Positions 7,972 through 19,588 are shown, numbered from the stretch's first letter. The stretch: 64,000 nucleotides of DNA from Dyella solisilvae (GCF_003351225.1 NZ_QQSY01000002.1:62001-126000), one strand, 5' to 3'. Notes: a model not told the origin generated them from the letters alone. Numbers and translations are program-made.

Positions 7972-9789
7972 ATGCGCCGCCGCGATCTGCTCAAGGCCGC
8001 CATCACGCTGCCGCTGTTGCCCTGGCTGACCACGCCGGCCTTTGCATCCGGCGGCAAGCCGCAGGCGCTGGCCGGTCTGCGCGCACGTGTCCGTCCCGGG
8101 CAACCGGGCTGGCCCTCAGACGCGCAGTGGGCCCAGCTGAATCAATCCGTGCATGGCCGCCTGCAACGGCTGCGCTCACCGTTCGAGGGCTGCGCCGGCA
8201 ACGACGACGCCTGCCGCGAGGCGCTGGCGCAGATAAAGAATCCCTTTTTCCTTGGCGACGAACCCGCCCTCACCCAAACCAGCGGCTGGGTCGACGCCTG
8301 GACCTCGCGCCCCAGCGTCTACGCCGTGGCAGCGCAGGACGCCTCGGACGTGGCCGCCGCCGTGAACTTCGCCCGGACACATCACCTGCGCCTGGTGGTG
8401 AAGGGTGGCGGGCACAGCTATCAGGGTACGTCCGACGCGCCCGATTCCCTGCTCATATGGACCCGCCACATGAATGCGGTCACCCCGCACGATGCCTTCG
8501 TACCGCAGGGTTGTGAGGGACGACAGGCGCCGCTGCCGGCCGTCTCCGTGCAGTCCGGCGCGATGTGGATCGATGCCTACGATGCGGTGACCACCCATGC
8601 GGGTCGCTACGTGCAGGGTGGCGGCTGCACCACCGTCGGCGTGGCTGGACTGGTGCAGAGCGGCGGTTTCGGCAGCTTCTCCAAGAACTTCGGCACCGCC
8701 AGCAGCAACCTGCTCGAAGCCGAAGTGGTGACCGCCGACGGCCGGGTGCGCGTGGTCAATGCCTGTCAGGATCCCGAGTTGTTCTGGGCCATCAAGGGCG
8801 GTGGCGGCGGCAGCCTGGGCGTGGTGACGCGACTGACCTTGCGCACCCACGACCTCCCCGACACGTTCGGCGCGGTGTTCGGTGCGATCCAGGCCGAGTC
8901 GGACGACGCATATCGTGCGTTGATCGCGCGGGCCATCGGTTTCTATCGCGAGGCTCTGTTCAACCCGCACTGGGGCGAGCAGCTGGTGTTCCGCGGCGAC
9001 AACGTGCTGCGCCTGTCGATGGTGTTCCAGGGTCTGGACCAGGCGACCGCCGAGAAGATCTGGGCGCCGTTCCTGGCCTGGGTCCGCGCGCGAAAGGACT
9101 GCCACTTCAAGGAGGAGCCGCGCGTGATCACGCTGCCCGCCCGCCATTTCTGGGACGCGGAGTTCTTCCGCCAGCATGCGCCGCAGCTAGTCGTGTCCGA
9201 CAGTCGCCCGGGCGCGCCGCGCAATCACATCCTCTGGGCCGGGGACCAGGGCCAGGTCGGACAATTCCTGCACGGCTATCGCTCGGCGTGGTTGCCTCAA
9301 TCACTCCTGGGCGAGACCCGCCAGGCTGCGCTGGCGGACGCCCTGTTTAACGCCACCCGCCACTGGGGCGTGTCGCTGCACTTCAACAAGGGCCTGGCCG
9401 GCGCGCCCGACGAGGCGCTGTCGCGCTCGCGCGACACCGCGACGAATCCGGGCGTGCTTGACGCCTTTGCCCTGGCCATCATCGCGAGCGAGGGAGACCC
9501 CGCCTTCCCGGGCATGCCCGGCCCCGGTCCGGACCTGGCGAACGCCCGCGCCGAAGCCGCCCGAATCGACCAGTCGATGGATGCCCTGCTCAAGGCAGCC
9601 CCCAGCGCGGGTTCCTACGTCTCGGAAAGCAATTTCTTCGAGCGCGACTGGCAAACCGCCTTCTGGGGCTCCAACTACCCCCGACTCGCCGCGGCCAAGC
9701 ACCGTTACGACCCCGAGGGGCTGTTTTTCGTGCGCCATGGCGTCGGCAGCGAAGGCTGGAGCGAGGACGGCTTCACCCGCACGTCCTGA
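7972..9789 (+). CDS. Tat-exported FAD-linked oxidoreductase of the BBE (berberine-bridge-like) type
   Basis: 605 aa. The N-terminus has a twin-arginine motif (R-R-R-D-L-L-K) followed by a hydrophobic stretch ending in A-F-A, so a folded flavoprotein is probably exported to the periplasm. The FAD-binding PCMH domain contains G-G-G-H-S-Y-Q-G with His148, and a second motif G-G-G-C-T-T-V-G-V with Cys219. In the BBE family these two residues attach FAD bicovalently. The C-terminal Y-D-P-E-G-L-F-F-V motif is the BBE signature. The substrate is unknown; relatives oxidise sugars, alkaloids or polyphenols. Confidence 0.85.
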   Translation: MRRRDLLKAAITLPLLPWLTTPAFASGGKPQALAGLRARVRPGQPGWPSDAQWAQLNQSVHGRLQRLRSPFEGCAGNDDACREALAQIKNPFFLGDEPALTQTSGWVDAWTSRPSVYAVAAQDASDVAAAVNFARTHHLRLVVKGGGHSYQGTSDAPDSLLIWTRHMNAVTPHDAFVPQGCEGRQAPLPAVSVQSGAMWIDAYDAVTTHAGRYVQGGGCTTVGVAGLVQSGGFGSFSKNFGTASSNLLEAEVVTADGRVRVVNACQDPELFWAIKGGGGGSLGVVTRLTLRTHDLPDTFGAVFGAIQAESDDAYRALIARAIGFYREALFNPHWGEQLVFRGDNVLRLSMVFQGLDQATAEKIWAPFLAWVRARKDCHFKEEPRVITLPARHFWDAEFFRQHAPQLVVSDSRPGAPRNHILWAGDQGQVGQFLHGYRSAWLPQSLLGETRQAALADALFNATRHWGVSLHFNKGLAGAPDEALSRSRDTATNPGVLDAFALAIIASEGDPAFPGMPGPGPDLANARAEAARIDQSMDALLKAAPSAGSYVSESNFFERDWQTAFWGSNYPRLAAAKHRYDPEGLFFVRHGVGSEGWSEDGFTRTS

Positions 9790-10024
9790 GCGCATCCGCG
9801 TGCGGCGGCGGATCGGCGACCCTGCGCCACGGGCCGCTGCGACCAGCGTGCGCTATGCTCCGCCCGCGCCAGCCGTCCAAACAGTGGTTGGCGCATCCGC
9901 AAACCGCCCCCAGATAGGGCCGCAAAGCCTTCCAAATGGCTGAATCGGCATGAAATCGTCATGTCCGCCCACCATGCTGAGGCTGCAAAGCGGGGGTGGG
10001 CCGTGTATCATGCGCCACCCCCTT

Positions 10025-10053
10025 TATCTCTTTATCCGTAAGGAAGGATATAA
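10025..10053. promoter_or_regulatory. Conserved AT-rich motif upstream of metK (shared with metF)
   Basis: TATCTCTTTATC at 10025-10036 followed by AGGAAG and GATATA is repeated almost unchanged at 29393-29420 before metF. Here the dyad is imperfect. The only other gene nearby is metK, 7 nt downstream, and AGGAAGG in the motif may also serve as its ribosome binding site. It is interpreted as an operator for a methionine-cycle regulator; the regulator is not encoded in the window. Confidence 0.55.
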
Positions 10054-10059
10054 CCCGCG

Positions 10060-11259
10060 ATGAGCAACTTCCTCTTCACCTCCGAGTCGGTCTCCGAAGG
10101 CCATCCGGACAAAGTCGCCGACCAAATCTCCGATGCCGTCCTCGATGCGATCATCGCGCAGGATCCGCGTGCGCGCGTGGCCTGCGAAACGATGGTGAAG
10201 ACGGGCGTGGCGATCGTCGCCGGCGAAATCACCACCAGCGCCTGGATCGACCTGGAAGCGCTGACCCGCAAGGTCATCACCGACATCGGCTATGACTCCT
10301 CGGACGTCGGCTTCGACGGCGAGACCTGCGGCGTGCTGAACCTGATCGGCAAGCAGTCGCCGGACATCAACCAGGGCGTGGACCGCAAGAAGCCGGAAGA
10401 ACAGGGCGCTGGCGACCAGGGCCTGATGTTCGGCTACGCGACCAACGAGACCAAGGACTACATGCCGGCCGCGATCTACTACTCGCACCGTCTGGTCGAG
10501 CAGCAGGCCAAGGTCCGCAAGAAGAAGAACTCGCCGCTGCCGTGGCTGCGCCCGGACGCCAAGAGCCAGGTCACCCTGCGCTATGAAGACGGCGTGGCCA
10601 CCGCCATCGACGCCGTGGTGCTGTCGACCCAGCACGACCCGAACGTGAAGCAGAAGGACCTGATCGAGGCCGTGCGCGAGCACATCCTCAAGCCGGTGCT
10701 GCCGGCCAAGCTGCTGCACAAGGGCACCAAGTTCCACATCAACCCGACCGGCAAGTTCGTGATCGGCGGCCCGGTGGGCGACTGCGGCCTGACCGGCCGC
10801 AAGATCATCGTCGACACCTACGGCGGCTGGGCCCGTCACGGTGGTGGCGCGTTCTCGGGCAAGGATCCGTCGAAGGTGGACCGTTCGGCCGCCTACGCCG
10901 CCCGCTACGTGGCCAAGAACATCGTGGCCGCCGGCATCGCCGACCGCTGCGAAGTGCAGGTGAGCTACGCCATCGGCGTGGCCGAGCCGACCTCCATCTC
11001 GGTCACCACCTTCGGCACCGGCAAGATCGCCGACGAGAAGATCGAGAAGCTGATCCGCAAGCACTTCGACCTGCGCCCGTACGGCATCATCAAGATGCTC
11101 GACCTGGTGCACCCGATGTACCAGCAGACCGCCAGCTACGGTCACTTCGGCCGCACCCCGTACGAAGTGAAGGGTCCGGACGGCAAGACCTACACCGCGT
11201 TCTCGTGGGAAAAGACCGACAAGGCCGAGGCGCTGCGCGCCGATGCCAAGCTGAAGTAA
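10060..11259 (+). CDS. metK: S-adenosylmethionine synthetase
   Basis: 399 aa, full length. The enzyme makes SAM from methionine and ATP. It carries the signature G-H-P-D-K near residues 14-18 ([10 protein letters not shown]), and the P-loop-like G-G-G-A-F-S-G-K-D in the C-terminal half. The start is preceded by AAGGAAGG. It is monocistronic, followed by a strong terminator, and probably controlled through the motif immediately upstream. It forms a functional set with ahcY and metF elsewhere in the window. Confidence 0.97.
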   Translation: MSNFLFTSESVSEGHPDKVADQISDAVLDAIIAQDPRARVACETMVKTGVAIVAGEITTSAWIDLEALTRKVITDIGYDSSDVGFDGETCGVLNLIGKQSPDINQGVDRKKPEEQGAGDQGLMFGYATNETKDYMPAAIYYSHRLVEQQAKVRKKKNSPLPWLRPDAKSQVTLRYEDGVATAIDAVVLSTQHDPNVKQKDLIEAVREHILKPVLPAKLLHKGTKFHINPTGKFVIGGPVGDCGLTGRKIIVDTYGGWARHGGGAFSGKDPSKVDRSAAYAARYVAKNIVAAGIADRCEVQVSYAIGVAEPTSISVTTFGTGKIADEKIEKLIRKHFDLRPYGIIKMLDLVHPMYQQTASYGHFGRTPYEVKGPDGKTYTAFSWEKTDKAEALRADAKLK

Positions 11260-11280
11260 GCGACACGCTTGCCTCACACG

Positions 11281-11313
11281 AAAACGGGCCGCGCAAGCGG
11301 CCCGTTTTCTTTT
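11281..11313 (+). terminator. Rho-independent terminator of metK
   Basis: Perfect 12-bp stem AAAACGGGCCGC / GCGGCCCGTTTT with a GCAA loop, followed by CTTTT. It lies 21 nt after the metK stop. Confidence 0.9.
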
Positions 11314-11525
11314 GCAGGCTTTGTGGCAGAAGCACACCCGGAGTTCGAAAAGCCTATCGTCCCGGGAACCCTGCGCCGCTGTGAAGCCACCCCGCTGCGG
11401 TTACCCACAACGCGCGCATCAACGGGGCACGCATCATCGCGTGTAACGCATCGATCCGCCCGTGCCCTCAGTGCGTCCCGCCACGGCAGGACACCAGCTC
11501 GGGCCGTACCGCCGCGAGCCTGGGC

Positions 11526-12638
11526 TCAGGGCTCCTTGGGGATGCTGCGCGAACTGGCGGACGCCAATGGCTTCTTGGCGGCGCTGCGCTTGGCGGAGGT
11601 CGGGCACTTGGCGCCCTTGCGCGGGGTGCAGGTGGTGGCGGCAACCGTGCCCACCTTGCCGTGGCGATGATGACGACGCGCCGTTTCCGGCACTGTCTCC
11701 GCTTCGGCCGTACCGATCGGCGACAGCGCTTCCAGCACCCGCTTCGTACGGCTGGCGCCCGCAGGCGTACCGGCCGCCTGCGCGACCAATGCCGCCGGCG
11801 TCTCGTGGTCCTCGAAGCCGTCGTCGAGCAGTCGCGCCATCAGACGGTCACGCGTGGCAGCGGTATGCCCGCCCATCACCACACCGAAGATACGTTGGCC
11901 GTCGCGCACCGCCGTCGAGGCCAGATTGAAGCCCGAGGCGTTGGTGAATCCGGTCTTCAGGCCATCCATGCCCGGATACTTGTCCATCAGGTTGTTGTGC
12001 CCGCGCACCAGGCGGCCACGGAACATGAATTCCTTGGTCGCAAAATAATGCGAGTACTGCGGGTAATCGTGGTACAGCGCCATGGCCAGCTTGGCCATGT
12101 CGCGCGCGGTGGTGGTGTCGTTCGGATCGGGCAGGCCCGACGCGTTCGCGAAATGGGTGTTGCTCATGCCAAGGCGGAGCGCCTGCGCATTCATCGACTC
12201 GACGAAATCGCCCTCGGTACCACCCAGGCCCTCGGCCATCACCGTGGCCGCGTCGTTGGCCGACTTGGTGATCATGCCCAGGATGCAATCTTCGACGCTG
12301 ATGGTCTGGCCGTTGCGCAGATCAAGCTTGGTCGGCGCCTTGGAGGCGGCCCAGGCCGACACCGGCAACTCCTGGTCGAGCTTGAGCTTGCCCCCTTCCA
12401 GCGCCTGGAAGGTGAGGTACAGCGTCATCATCTTGGCCAGCGAGGCCGGGTGGTTCTGCTCGTCGGGATTGACCGCGGTGATCACCTGGCCGTCGGCCTC
12501 GTTGATCACGATGGCGCCGTAACCGGTGGCGGCATGGGCTACGCCCATCAGGCTGCCGGCGCCGCACAGCGCCAGCACGGCCATCAGGCTGCGTAGCCAG
12601 GGCAACGCCCGGCCCGCTGTTTTTGACTTGATAGCCAC
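11526..12638 (-). CDS. D-alanyl-D-alanine carboxypeptidase (class C low-mass PBP, peptidase S11)
   Basis: 370 aa from a GTG at 12638 preceded by GAGGAA. A signal peptide ends near V-A-H-A (residue 36). The three penicillin-binding motifs are present: S-L-A-K (66-69), S-A-N (126-128) and K-T-G (228-230). The enzyme trims the terminal D-Ala of peptidoglycan pentapeptides. After the catalytic domain, the usual PBP5 C-terminal beta domain and amphipathic anchor are not visible. Instead the last 80 or so residues are basic and Ala/Ser-rich (H-H-R-H-G-K, K-R-S-A-A-K-K), so membrane attachment is doubtful. Divergent from uup. Confidence 0.88.
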   Translation of the reverse strand: MAIKSKTAGRALPWLRSLMAVLALCGAGSLMGVAHAATGYGAIVINEADGQVITAVNPDEQNHPASLAKMMTLYLTFQALEGGKLKLDQELPVSAWAASKAPTKLDLRNGQTISVEDCILGMITKSANDAATVMAEGLGGTEGDFVESMNAQALRLGMSNTHFANASGLPDPNDTTTARDMAKLAMALYHDYPQYSHYFATKEFMFRGRLVRGHNNLMDKYPGMDGLKTGFTNASGFNLASTAVRDGQRIFGVVMGGHTAATRDRLMARLLDDGFEDHETPAALVAQAAGTPAGASRTKRVLEALSPIGTAEAETVPETARRHHRHGKVGTVAATTCTPRKGAKCPTSAKRSAAKKPLASASSRSIPKEP

Positions 12639-12962
12639 CGTGTTTCCTCGCTCCCGGCTGCCGCCTGACACGCGCTGCGCGACCTCGACACGCAAGCACC
12701 CGTCACCGGCAGAGACAATACTTGAATTACCCAACCTAAGTCCATGTTTCTATGGACGATAAAAACAGCAACGGCGCCCAGGGCGCCGTTTGTCGTCGAT
12801 TTGACCGTGAAGGTTGTGTCTACGATGCCTTGGAGTTTGCCCGCAAAAGGCTGACGGTGGAAGTGTTTTTTCCCGTCAGAACAACAACTTTTTGCGCTCA
12901 AGAAATCCTGACAGCTGCCGACGGCTCCCCGGCGACATCCGCCCTTCGCCTACAATGGGGGT
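12639..12962. other. Divergent intergenic region (D,D-carboxypeptidase / uup)
   Basis: No gene seen. It holds an inverted repeat, ACGGCGCCC / GGGCGCCGT, at 12772-12790. A possible -10 box TACAAT for uup lies at 12951-12956. The hairpin has no convincing T-run on either strand. Confidence 0.5.
12951..12962 (+). promoter_or_regulatory. -10 box TACAAT directly before uup (leaderless layout)
   Basis: TACAAT at 12951-12956, then six bases (GGGGGT), then ATG at 12963. This is the same spacing as at dusB and thiS. Confidence 0.45.
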
Positions 12963-14834
12963 ATGTCCCTGATCCAACTCCAGCGCGTCGATTTCAGCAT
13001 CGGCGGCCCGCTCCTGCTCCAACAAGTCGACCTCTCCATCGAAGCCAACGAGCGCGTCTGCATCGTGGGCCGCAATGGCGAGGGCAAATCCACCCTGATG
13101 AAGCTGATCGCGGGGGAGCTCAAAGCCGATGACGGCGAAGTGCGCGTGCAGAACGGCATCGTCGTCGCGCGCATGGCGCAGGATGTGCCGCAGGCCACGG
13201 CCGGCAGCGTATTCGACGTGGTCGCCGAAGGCCTGGGTGACCTCGGCCAGTTGCTGGCGCGCTACCACCACCTGCTCGCCGAGGGCGACCTCGACGCGCT
13301 GGGCGACGTGCAGGCGCAGATCGAGGCGCGCCATGGCTGGGATCTCGACCGCCGCGTCAGCGACGTGATCGAACGGCTGGAACTGCCTGCCGAGACCGAC
13401 TTCGCCGCGCTATCCGGCGGCATGAAGCGCCGCGTACTGCTGGCGCAGGCGCTGGTGCGCAAGCCGGACGTGTTGCTGCTCGACGAGCCCACCAACCATC
13501 TGGACATCGAGGCGATCGGCTGGCTGGAGTCTTTCCTCCGCCAGTTCGAAGGCAGCATCGTGTTCGTCACCCACGATCGAAGCTTCCTTCGTGCGCTTGC
13601 CACACGCATCGTGGAGATCGATCGCGGCCAGCTCACCGACTGGCCCGGCGACTACGACAACTACCTGCGCCGCCGCGAGGAACGCCTGCACGCCCAGGCC
13701 CAGGCCAATGCCCTGTTTGACAAGAAACTGGCGCAGGAAGAAGTGTGGATCCGCCAGGGCATCAAGGCGCGCCGCACCCGCAACGAAGGCCGCGTGCGCG
13801 CGCTGAAGGCCTTGCGCGTGGAGCGCGCCCAGCGGCGCGAACTGTCTGGCAACGTGAAGATGACGCTGGCCAACGCGCAGGCCTCGGGCAAGAAGGTGAT
13901 CGACCTCGAGCACGTGCACCAGAGCTACGGCGGTCGCGTGCTGATCGACAACCTCGGCAGCACCATCATGCGCGGCGATCGCGTGGGCATCATCGGCCCG
14001 AACGGCGCCGGCAAGAGCACGCTGCTGAAGATCATGCTCGGCGAGCTCAAGCCCGAGCGCGGACACGCCACGCTGGGCACCGGCATCCAGATCGCCTATT
14101 TCGACCAGCACCGCGTGCAGCTCAACGACCAGCTCAACGCGCTGGACAACGTGGCCGAAGGCCGCGAGTACATCGAGCTCAACGGCAGCCGCAAGCACAT
14201 CATCGGCTACCTGCAGGACTTCCTGTTCTCGCCCGAACGCGCCCGCGCGCCGATCACGCGCCTGTCCGGTGGCGAACGCAATCGACTCCTGCTCGCCAAG
14301 CTGTTCGCCCAGCCATCCAACCTGCTGGTGATGGACGAACCCACCAACGATCTCGACGTGGAGACGCTGGAGCTGCTGGAAGAACTGCTCACCGAGTACC
14401 AGGGCACCCTGCTGCTGGTCTCGCATGACCGCGAATTCCTCGACAACGTGGTGTCCAGCACCCTCGTGCTCGAGGGCGGTGGCAAGGTCGGTGAATACGT
14501 GGGCGGTTACAGCGACTGGCTGCGCCAGCGTCCCGCGCCTGCTGCCCCAACGGCAAAGTCTGCTGAAACGAAGCCCGTGGCTGCCTCCCTTGCCCCGGCG
14601 CCCGTCGTCGAAGCGAAGAAGAAGCTCAGCTACAAGGACGCCCGCGAGCTCGAGCAGTTGCCGGGCCGCATCGAAGCGCTGGAAGCGGACATCGCCACGC
14701 GCACCGAGGCGATGAACGACCCGGACTTCTTCCGCCAGGACAACGCCGCGGTGGTCAAGGCCAACGAAACACTGGCTGCGCTCCAGCGCGATCTCGACGC
14801 CGCGTATGCGCGGTGGTCAGAGCTGGATGGTTGA
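12963..14834 (+). CDS. uup: ABC-F ATPase Uup
   Basis: 623 aa with two ATP-binding cassettes and no membrane segments. The first has Walker A G-R-N-G-E-G-K-S-T (near residue 36), signature L-S-G-G-M-K-R-R, and Walker B L-L-L-D-E-P-T-N-H-L-D. The second has G-P-N-G-A-G-K-S-T, L-S-G-G-E-R-N-R and L-V-M-D-E-P-T-N-D-L-D. A basic linker separates them. A C-terminal alpha-helical domain (last ~90 residues, after an Ala/Pro-rich stretch) distinguishes Uup from EttA. ABC-F proteins act on ribosomes; Uup also affects precise transposon excision and branched DNA in E. coli. Confidence 0.92.
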   Translation: MSLIQLQRVDFSIGGPLLLQQVDLSIEANERVCIVGRNGEGKSTLMKLIAGELKADDGEVRVQNGIVVARMAQDVPQATAGSVFDVVAEGLGDLGQLLARYHHLLAEGDLDALGDVQAQIEARHGWDLDRRVSDVIERLELPAETDFAALSGGMKRRVLLAQALVRKPDVLLLDEPTNHLDIEAIGWLESFLRQFEGSIVFVTHDRSFLRALATRIVEIDRGQLTDWPGDYDNYLRRREERLHAQAQANALFDKKLAQEEVWIRQGIKARRTRNEGRVRALKALRVERAQRRELSGNVKMTLANAQASGKKVIDLEHVHQSYGGRVLIDNLGSTIMRGDRVGIIGPNGAGKSTLLKIMLGELKPERGHATLGTGIQIAYFDQHRVQLNDQLNALDNVAEGREYIELNGSRKHIIGYLQDFLFSPERARAPITRLSGGERNRLLLAKLFAQPSNLLVMDEPTNDLDVETLELLEELLTEYQGTLLLVSHDREFLDNVVSSTLVLEGGGKVGEYVGGYSDWLRQRPAPAAPTAKSAETKPVAASLAPAPVVEAKKKLSYKDARELEQLPGRIEALEADIATRTEAMNDPDFFRQDNAAVVKANETLAALQRDLDAAYARWSELDG

Positions 14835-14840
14835 CAGCAT

Positions 14841-14865
14841 GGGTCGCGCACAGGGTGCGCGACCC
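14841..14865. terminator. Hairpin between convergent uup and ppc
   Basis: Perfect 11-bp stem GGGTCGCGCAC / GTGCGCGACCC with a 3-nt loop. It lies in the 38-bp gap between the two stop codons. There is no T-run, so termination may be factor-assisted or the hairpin may protect 3' ends. Confidence 0.55.
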
Positions 14866-14872
14866 ACTCGCC

Positions 14873-17578
14873 TCAACCCGTGTTCTGCAAACCCTGCGAC
14901 ACGCCGTTGACGCAGGCGACCAGCGCTGTCAGCAACGCTTCGTCGTTCTCCCCGCCGGCCCGCCAGCGCTTGAGCAGGTCCACCTGTAGCAGGCTCATCG
15001 GGTCGACGTAGGGGTTGCGCAGGTCGATCGACAGCGCCAGCTTCGGTTCGTGCTCCAGCAGGCTGTCGCTGCGGCGCAGGCGCATCAGCCACTCGCGGGT
15101 GCGCTCGAACTCCTCGCGGATCAGGCCGAAGAACGGCTCGTGCAGCGGGCCGGCCAGTTGCGAGAATGCCTCGGCGATGCCCAGGTCGCACTTGGCCAGC
15201 ACCATCGCCACGTCGTCCAGCATGTTGGCGAAGAACGGCCAGTCGCGGGCCATCTCGATCATCTCGGCTTCGCCGAACGCGTTGGCGCCATATTCCAGCG
15301 CCGTGCCCAGCCCGTACCAGCCCGGCAGGATCGAGCGGCACTGTGTCCAGGCGAACACCCATGGAATCGCGCGCAGGTCCTGCACGCCACGCATGCTTCG
15401 CCGCCGCGAGGGGCGTGAGCCCAGGGTCATGCGCTCGATCACATCGATCGGCGTGGCGGTGCGGAAGTAGTCCACGAAACCGTCGCGGTCGACGAACGCG
15501 CGATAGTGCTGTCGACTGCGCGCGGCCAGTTGCCCCATGCGCTCGCGCCACACATCCTCACGCGGTTCCTGCGTGCGCGGCCGCATCGAAGAGCGCAACA
15601 CGGCGCCCACCGTCTGCTCCAGGTTGCGCAGGGCCAACGCGCGGATGCCGTACTTGCGGTGGATCACCTCGCCCTGCTCGGTGACACGCAGCACGCCGGC
15701 CACGGAACCGCGTGGCGAGGACATCAGCGCCGGCGCAATGCGCGCGCCGCCGCGGCTGGCGGAACCACCACGGCCATGGAAGAACGCCAGCTGGATGTCC
15801 GCTTCCGCCGCTACTTCGAGCAGCTCCACCTGCGCGCGCTGCAAACCCCAGCGCGACGCCAGCGTGCCGCCATCCTTGCCGCTGTCGGAGTAGCCGAGCA
15901 TCACCCACTGGCGATCGCCACGCGACGCCAGGTGCTCGCGATACACCGGATCGTCGAGCAGGGCGCGCAGCGTCGCCGGCGCGTTGGCCAGGTCGTCGAC
16001 GGTCTCAAACAGCGGCGCGATATCCAGCGGCACGCGACCATCCTCCACCAGCCCGCCATGGCGCGCCAGCGCCAGCACGGCGAGCACGTCCGCGGCCGAG
16101 CGCGCCATGCTGATGATGTACAGACCCAACGCCTCGGCGCCATAACGTCCACGCGCGTCACGCAGCGTGGCGAACACGTCGCGCAACGCGACCACCGCCG
16201 CATCCTCGCTCTGCGTCGGCGCCTCGTCGCCACCGGCCAGGGGACGCAGGAGAGTCGCCTTCTCAGCCACGTCGCGGGCGGCCCATTCGGCGTCGCCCAG
16301 CAGCGCGGCCAGGGCATCGTCGTGCACGCGCGAATCCTGCCGCACATCGAGGCGCGCCAGGTGAAAGCCGAAGGTGCGCACGCGCCAGATCAGGCGGCGC
16401 ACCGCATAGGCGCCGGCATGCAGGCCGCGATGGTCGATCAGGCTGGCCGCGACCAGATGCAGGTCGTCCAGCAGCTCCGCCACCGAGGTGTAACCCTCCG
16501 GATGATCGTCGTCATGGGTAGCTTCCAGGCGCGCAGCGATGACGGTGAGCAGGCTGCGGTACGGCATGTCCGCATGGCGCGGGCGAACCTTGGCCGCCGC
16601 CTCGGGGAAGCGCACGCGGTAGTCGAACAGGCGGGTCGCCAGCGCGCTGTCGACGTCGACCCGATCCTCCGTCTGGCTGAGCAGTCGAGCCAGACCGGCG
16701 ATGTCCTCGATGTAGTGCTCCAGCACGTGCGCGCGCTGGGTCGCCAGGCTCGCCGCGATGGTCGCCGCGCCCACATTGGGATTGCCATCCATGTCGCCGC
16801 CCACCCAGGTGGCGAAGCTCAGCACGCGCGGAATCGGCACGGCGACGCCGTACACCGTCTGCAGCGCATCGGCGAGCGACTCGTACAAGGCCGGCACGAT
16901 GCGGTAGATCGGGTTGGCGAGGTAGAAGCCGACGTGGTGATGTTCGTCCTGCACGCTCGGGCTGATCGGCGAGGCTTCGGCCGTCTGCCAGCCGGCGCTC
17001 AGAGCCATGAAGATGCGGTCATCGTCCTCCTTGCGCTCCTGCGGCGTGCGCGTGGGGTCGAAGTTGTCGACCAGCGCGCGCACGATGGATTGTTCCTTCT
17101 CCAGCAGCGAGCGGCGCACCGCCTCGGTCGGGTGCGCCGTGAAAACCGGTTCCACTTGCAACCGTTCCAGCCATTCCAGCAACTCGCCGGCTTCAACGCC
17201 CTGCGCCTTCAGCCGCATCAGCACGTCGAGCAAGGACTCCGGCTGCGGCGCCCCGCCCTCGCGCTGGTAGTCGCGACGACGGCGGATGCGATGAACGCGC
17301 TCGGCGACGTTCACGACCTGGAAATACGCGGCGAACGCACGCGCCAGCGACTCGGCATGTCCCGTGTCCAGCCCGGTGAGCAGGCCCGCCAGCAGGTCCA
17401 GGGGCGCGTCTTCCTCGCGCCGTTCGATCGCCGCCATGCGGATGCGCTCGACTTCCTTGAGAAACGCGGGGGAGATCTGCTCGGCCAGCATGTTGCCGAC
17501 CTGGGCGCCGAGGCGGCGGACGTCTTCGCGCAGGGGCGCGTCGTGCGGAGCGAACTCAGGACTGCGGTGCTGGTTCAT
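14873..17578 (-). CDS. ppc: Phosphoenolpyruvate carboxylase
   Basis: 901 aa. Converts PEP and bicarbonate to oxaloacetate, refilling the TCA cycle. The catalytic His motif T-A-H-P-T-E-A is in the N-terminal third. The PEP-binding and glycine-rich motifs [10 protein letters not shown] and [12 protein letters not shown] are in the middle, and the C-terminus ends in Q-N-T-G as in most PEPCs. The start at 17578 (M-N-Q-H-R) was chosen over an in-frame ATG 57 codons upstream because the upstream part does not look like PEPC and would raise the length above normal. Confidence 0.95.
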   Translation of the reverse strand: MNQHRSPEFAPHDAPLREDVRRLGAQVGNMLAEQISPAFLKEVERIRMAAIERREEDAPLDLLAGLLTGLDTGHAESLARAFAAYFQVVNVAERVHRIRRRRDYQREGGAPQPESLLDVLMRLKAQGVEAGELLEWLERLQVEPVFTAHPTEAVRRSLLEKEQSIVRALVDNFDPTRTPQERKEDDDRIFMALSAGWQTAEASPISPSVQDEHHHVGFYLANPIYRIVPALYESLADALQTVYGVAVPIPRVLSFATWVGGDMDGNPNVGAATIAASLATQRAHVLEHYIEDIAGLARLLSQTEDRVDVDSALATRLFDYRVRFPEAAAKVRPRHADMPYRSLLTVIAARLEATHDDDHPEGYTSVAELLDDLHLVAASLIDHRGLHAGAYAVRRLIWRVRTFGFHLARLDVRQDSRVHDDALAALLGDAEWAARDVAEKATLLRPLAGGDEAPTQSEDAAVVALRDVFATLRDARGRYGAEALGLYIISMARSAADVLAVLALARHGGLVEDGRVPLDIAPLFETVDDLANAPATLRALLDDPVYREHLASRGDRQWVMLGYSDSGKDGGTLASRWGLQRAQVELLEVAAEADIQLAFFHGRGGSASRGGARIAPALMSSPRGSVAGVLRVTEQGEVIHRKYGIRALALRNLEQTVGAVLRSSMRPRTQEPREDVWRERMGQLAARSRQHYRAFVDRDGFVDYFRTATPIDVIERMTLGSRPSRRRSMRGVQDLRAIPWVFAWTQCRSILPGWYGLGTALEYGANAFGEAEMIEMARDWPFFANMLDDVAMVLAKCDLGIAEAFSQLAGPLHEPFFGLIREEFERTREWLMRLRRSDSLLEHEPKLALSIDLRNPYVDPMSLLQVDLLKRWRAGGENDEALLTALVACVNGVSQGLQNTG

Positions 17579-17950
17579 CAATGCCACGTTTCGGATGTCT
17601 GGACGTCCAAGACTAACCGAAGCGAACACGTTTTGTGCACTGCCACAAATCAATCGGCCTTCAGGCGCCGCGATCCCTGCGGGAGCAGGAACCCGTCGTC
17701 CTTCGCGTCGACTCATTCGGATCACTTGTAACCTTTGCTCACGATCCAACCAAAGGTCGGGATCACAGGCACGGGACGAGCGGGAGCATCATCCGCGCCG
17801 CCCGTTGGCGCCGCCGCTCGGCCGCACGGCATACCCGAACTTCCTGGCGCGCAGCGTCTCGCGCCCACTGAGCCAACGCTGTCCGTGCACGGGCCACCCC
17901 CGCCCGCCCTCGAACAAAACGGCCACCGCCTGACGCTATACTTGAAGGCT
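17579..17950. other. Divergent control region between ppc and ahcY
   Basis: About 370 bp with no supported gene. It must contain the promoters of ppc (minus) and of the ahcY transcript, which begins upstream of the riboswitch at 17951. ACGCTATACTTG near 17932-17943 includes a plausible -10 (TATACT), placed about 13 nt before the riboswitch. Confidence 0.5.
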
Positions 17951-18056
17951 CCGTCGAGGGGCGCTGCGACCGGCGAGCTGACGCGACCGCACATGCCTTG
18001 TGCCGTCCCCGCTCTTTTGGCCAGGCTCGACGGATTCTTTCTGTAACGGCGCCCGG
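17951..18056 (+). promoter_or_regulatory. S-adenosylhomocysteine (SAH) riboswitch
   Basis: Stem P1 is perfect: CCGTCGAG (17951-17958) pairs with CTCGACGG (18026-18033). Just inside it is GGGCGCTGCGAC, the conserved SAH-riboswitch core, and CCAGGCTCG precedes the closing strand. The pseudoknot GGGCGC (17959-17964) pairs perfectly with GCGCCC (18049-18054) in the conserved AACGGCGCCC tail. It lies 42 nt upstream of ahcY, its usual target. SAH binding normally turns expression on, so the cell makes more hydrolase when SAH accumulates. Confidence 0.93.
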
Positions 18057-18098
18057 ACCACGATGCGGCCTTCAGGTCGCAACAGCCGGAGCTAAGCC

Positions 18099-19532
<1,434 letters not shown>

Positions 19533-19554
19533 GCAAAGGCTATCGAGCCGATGC

Positions 19555-19588
19555 AAAAGGGGTCGCCTTCGGGCGGCCCTTTTTCTTT
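19555..19588 (+). terminator. Rho-independent terminator of ahcY
   Basis: A 13-bp stem with a few G-T pairs (AAAAGGGGTCGCC against GGCGGCCCTTTTT) closed by a TTCG tetraloop, followed by CTTT. It starts 23 nt after the ahcY stop. Confidence 0.8.

Noticed and set aside
9790-10024. SAM riboswitch before metK
   Set aside because: No SAM-I, SAM-II or SAM-IV core was visible; the AT-rich motif fits a protein operator better.
12772-12790. ACGGCGCCC hairpin as a terminator
   Set aside because: It lies between divergent starts, with no upstream transcript to end and no proper T-run on the plus strand.
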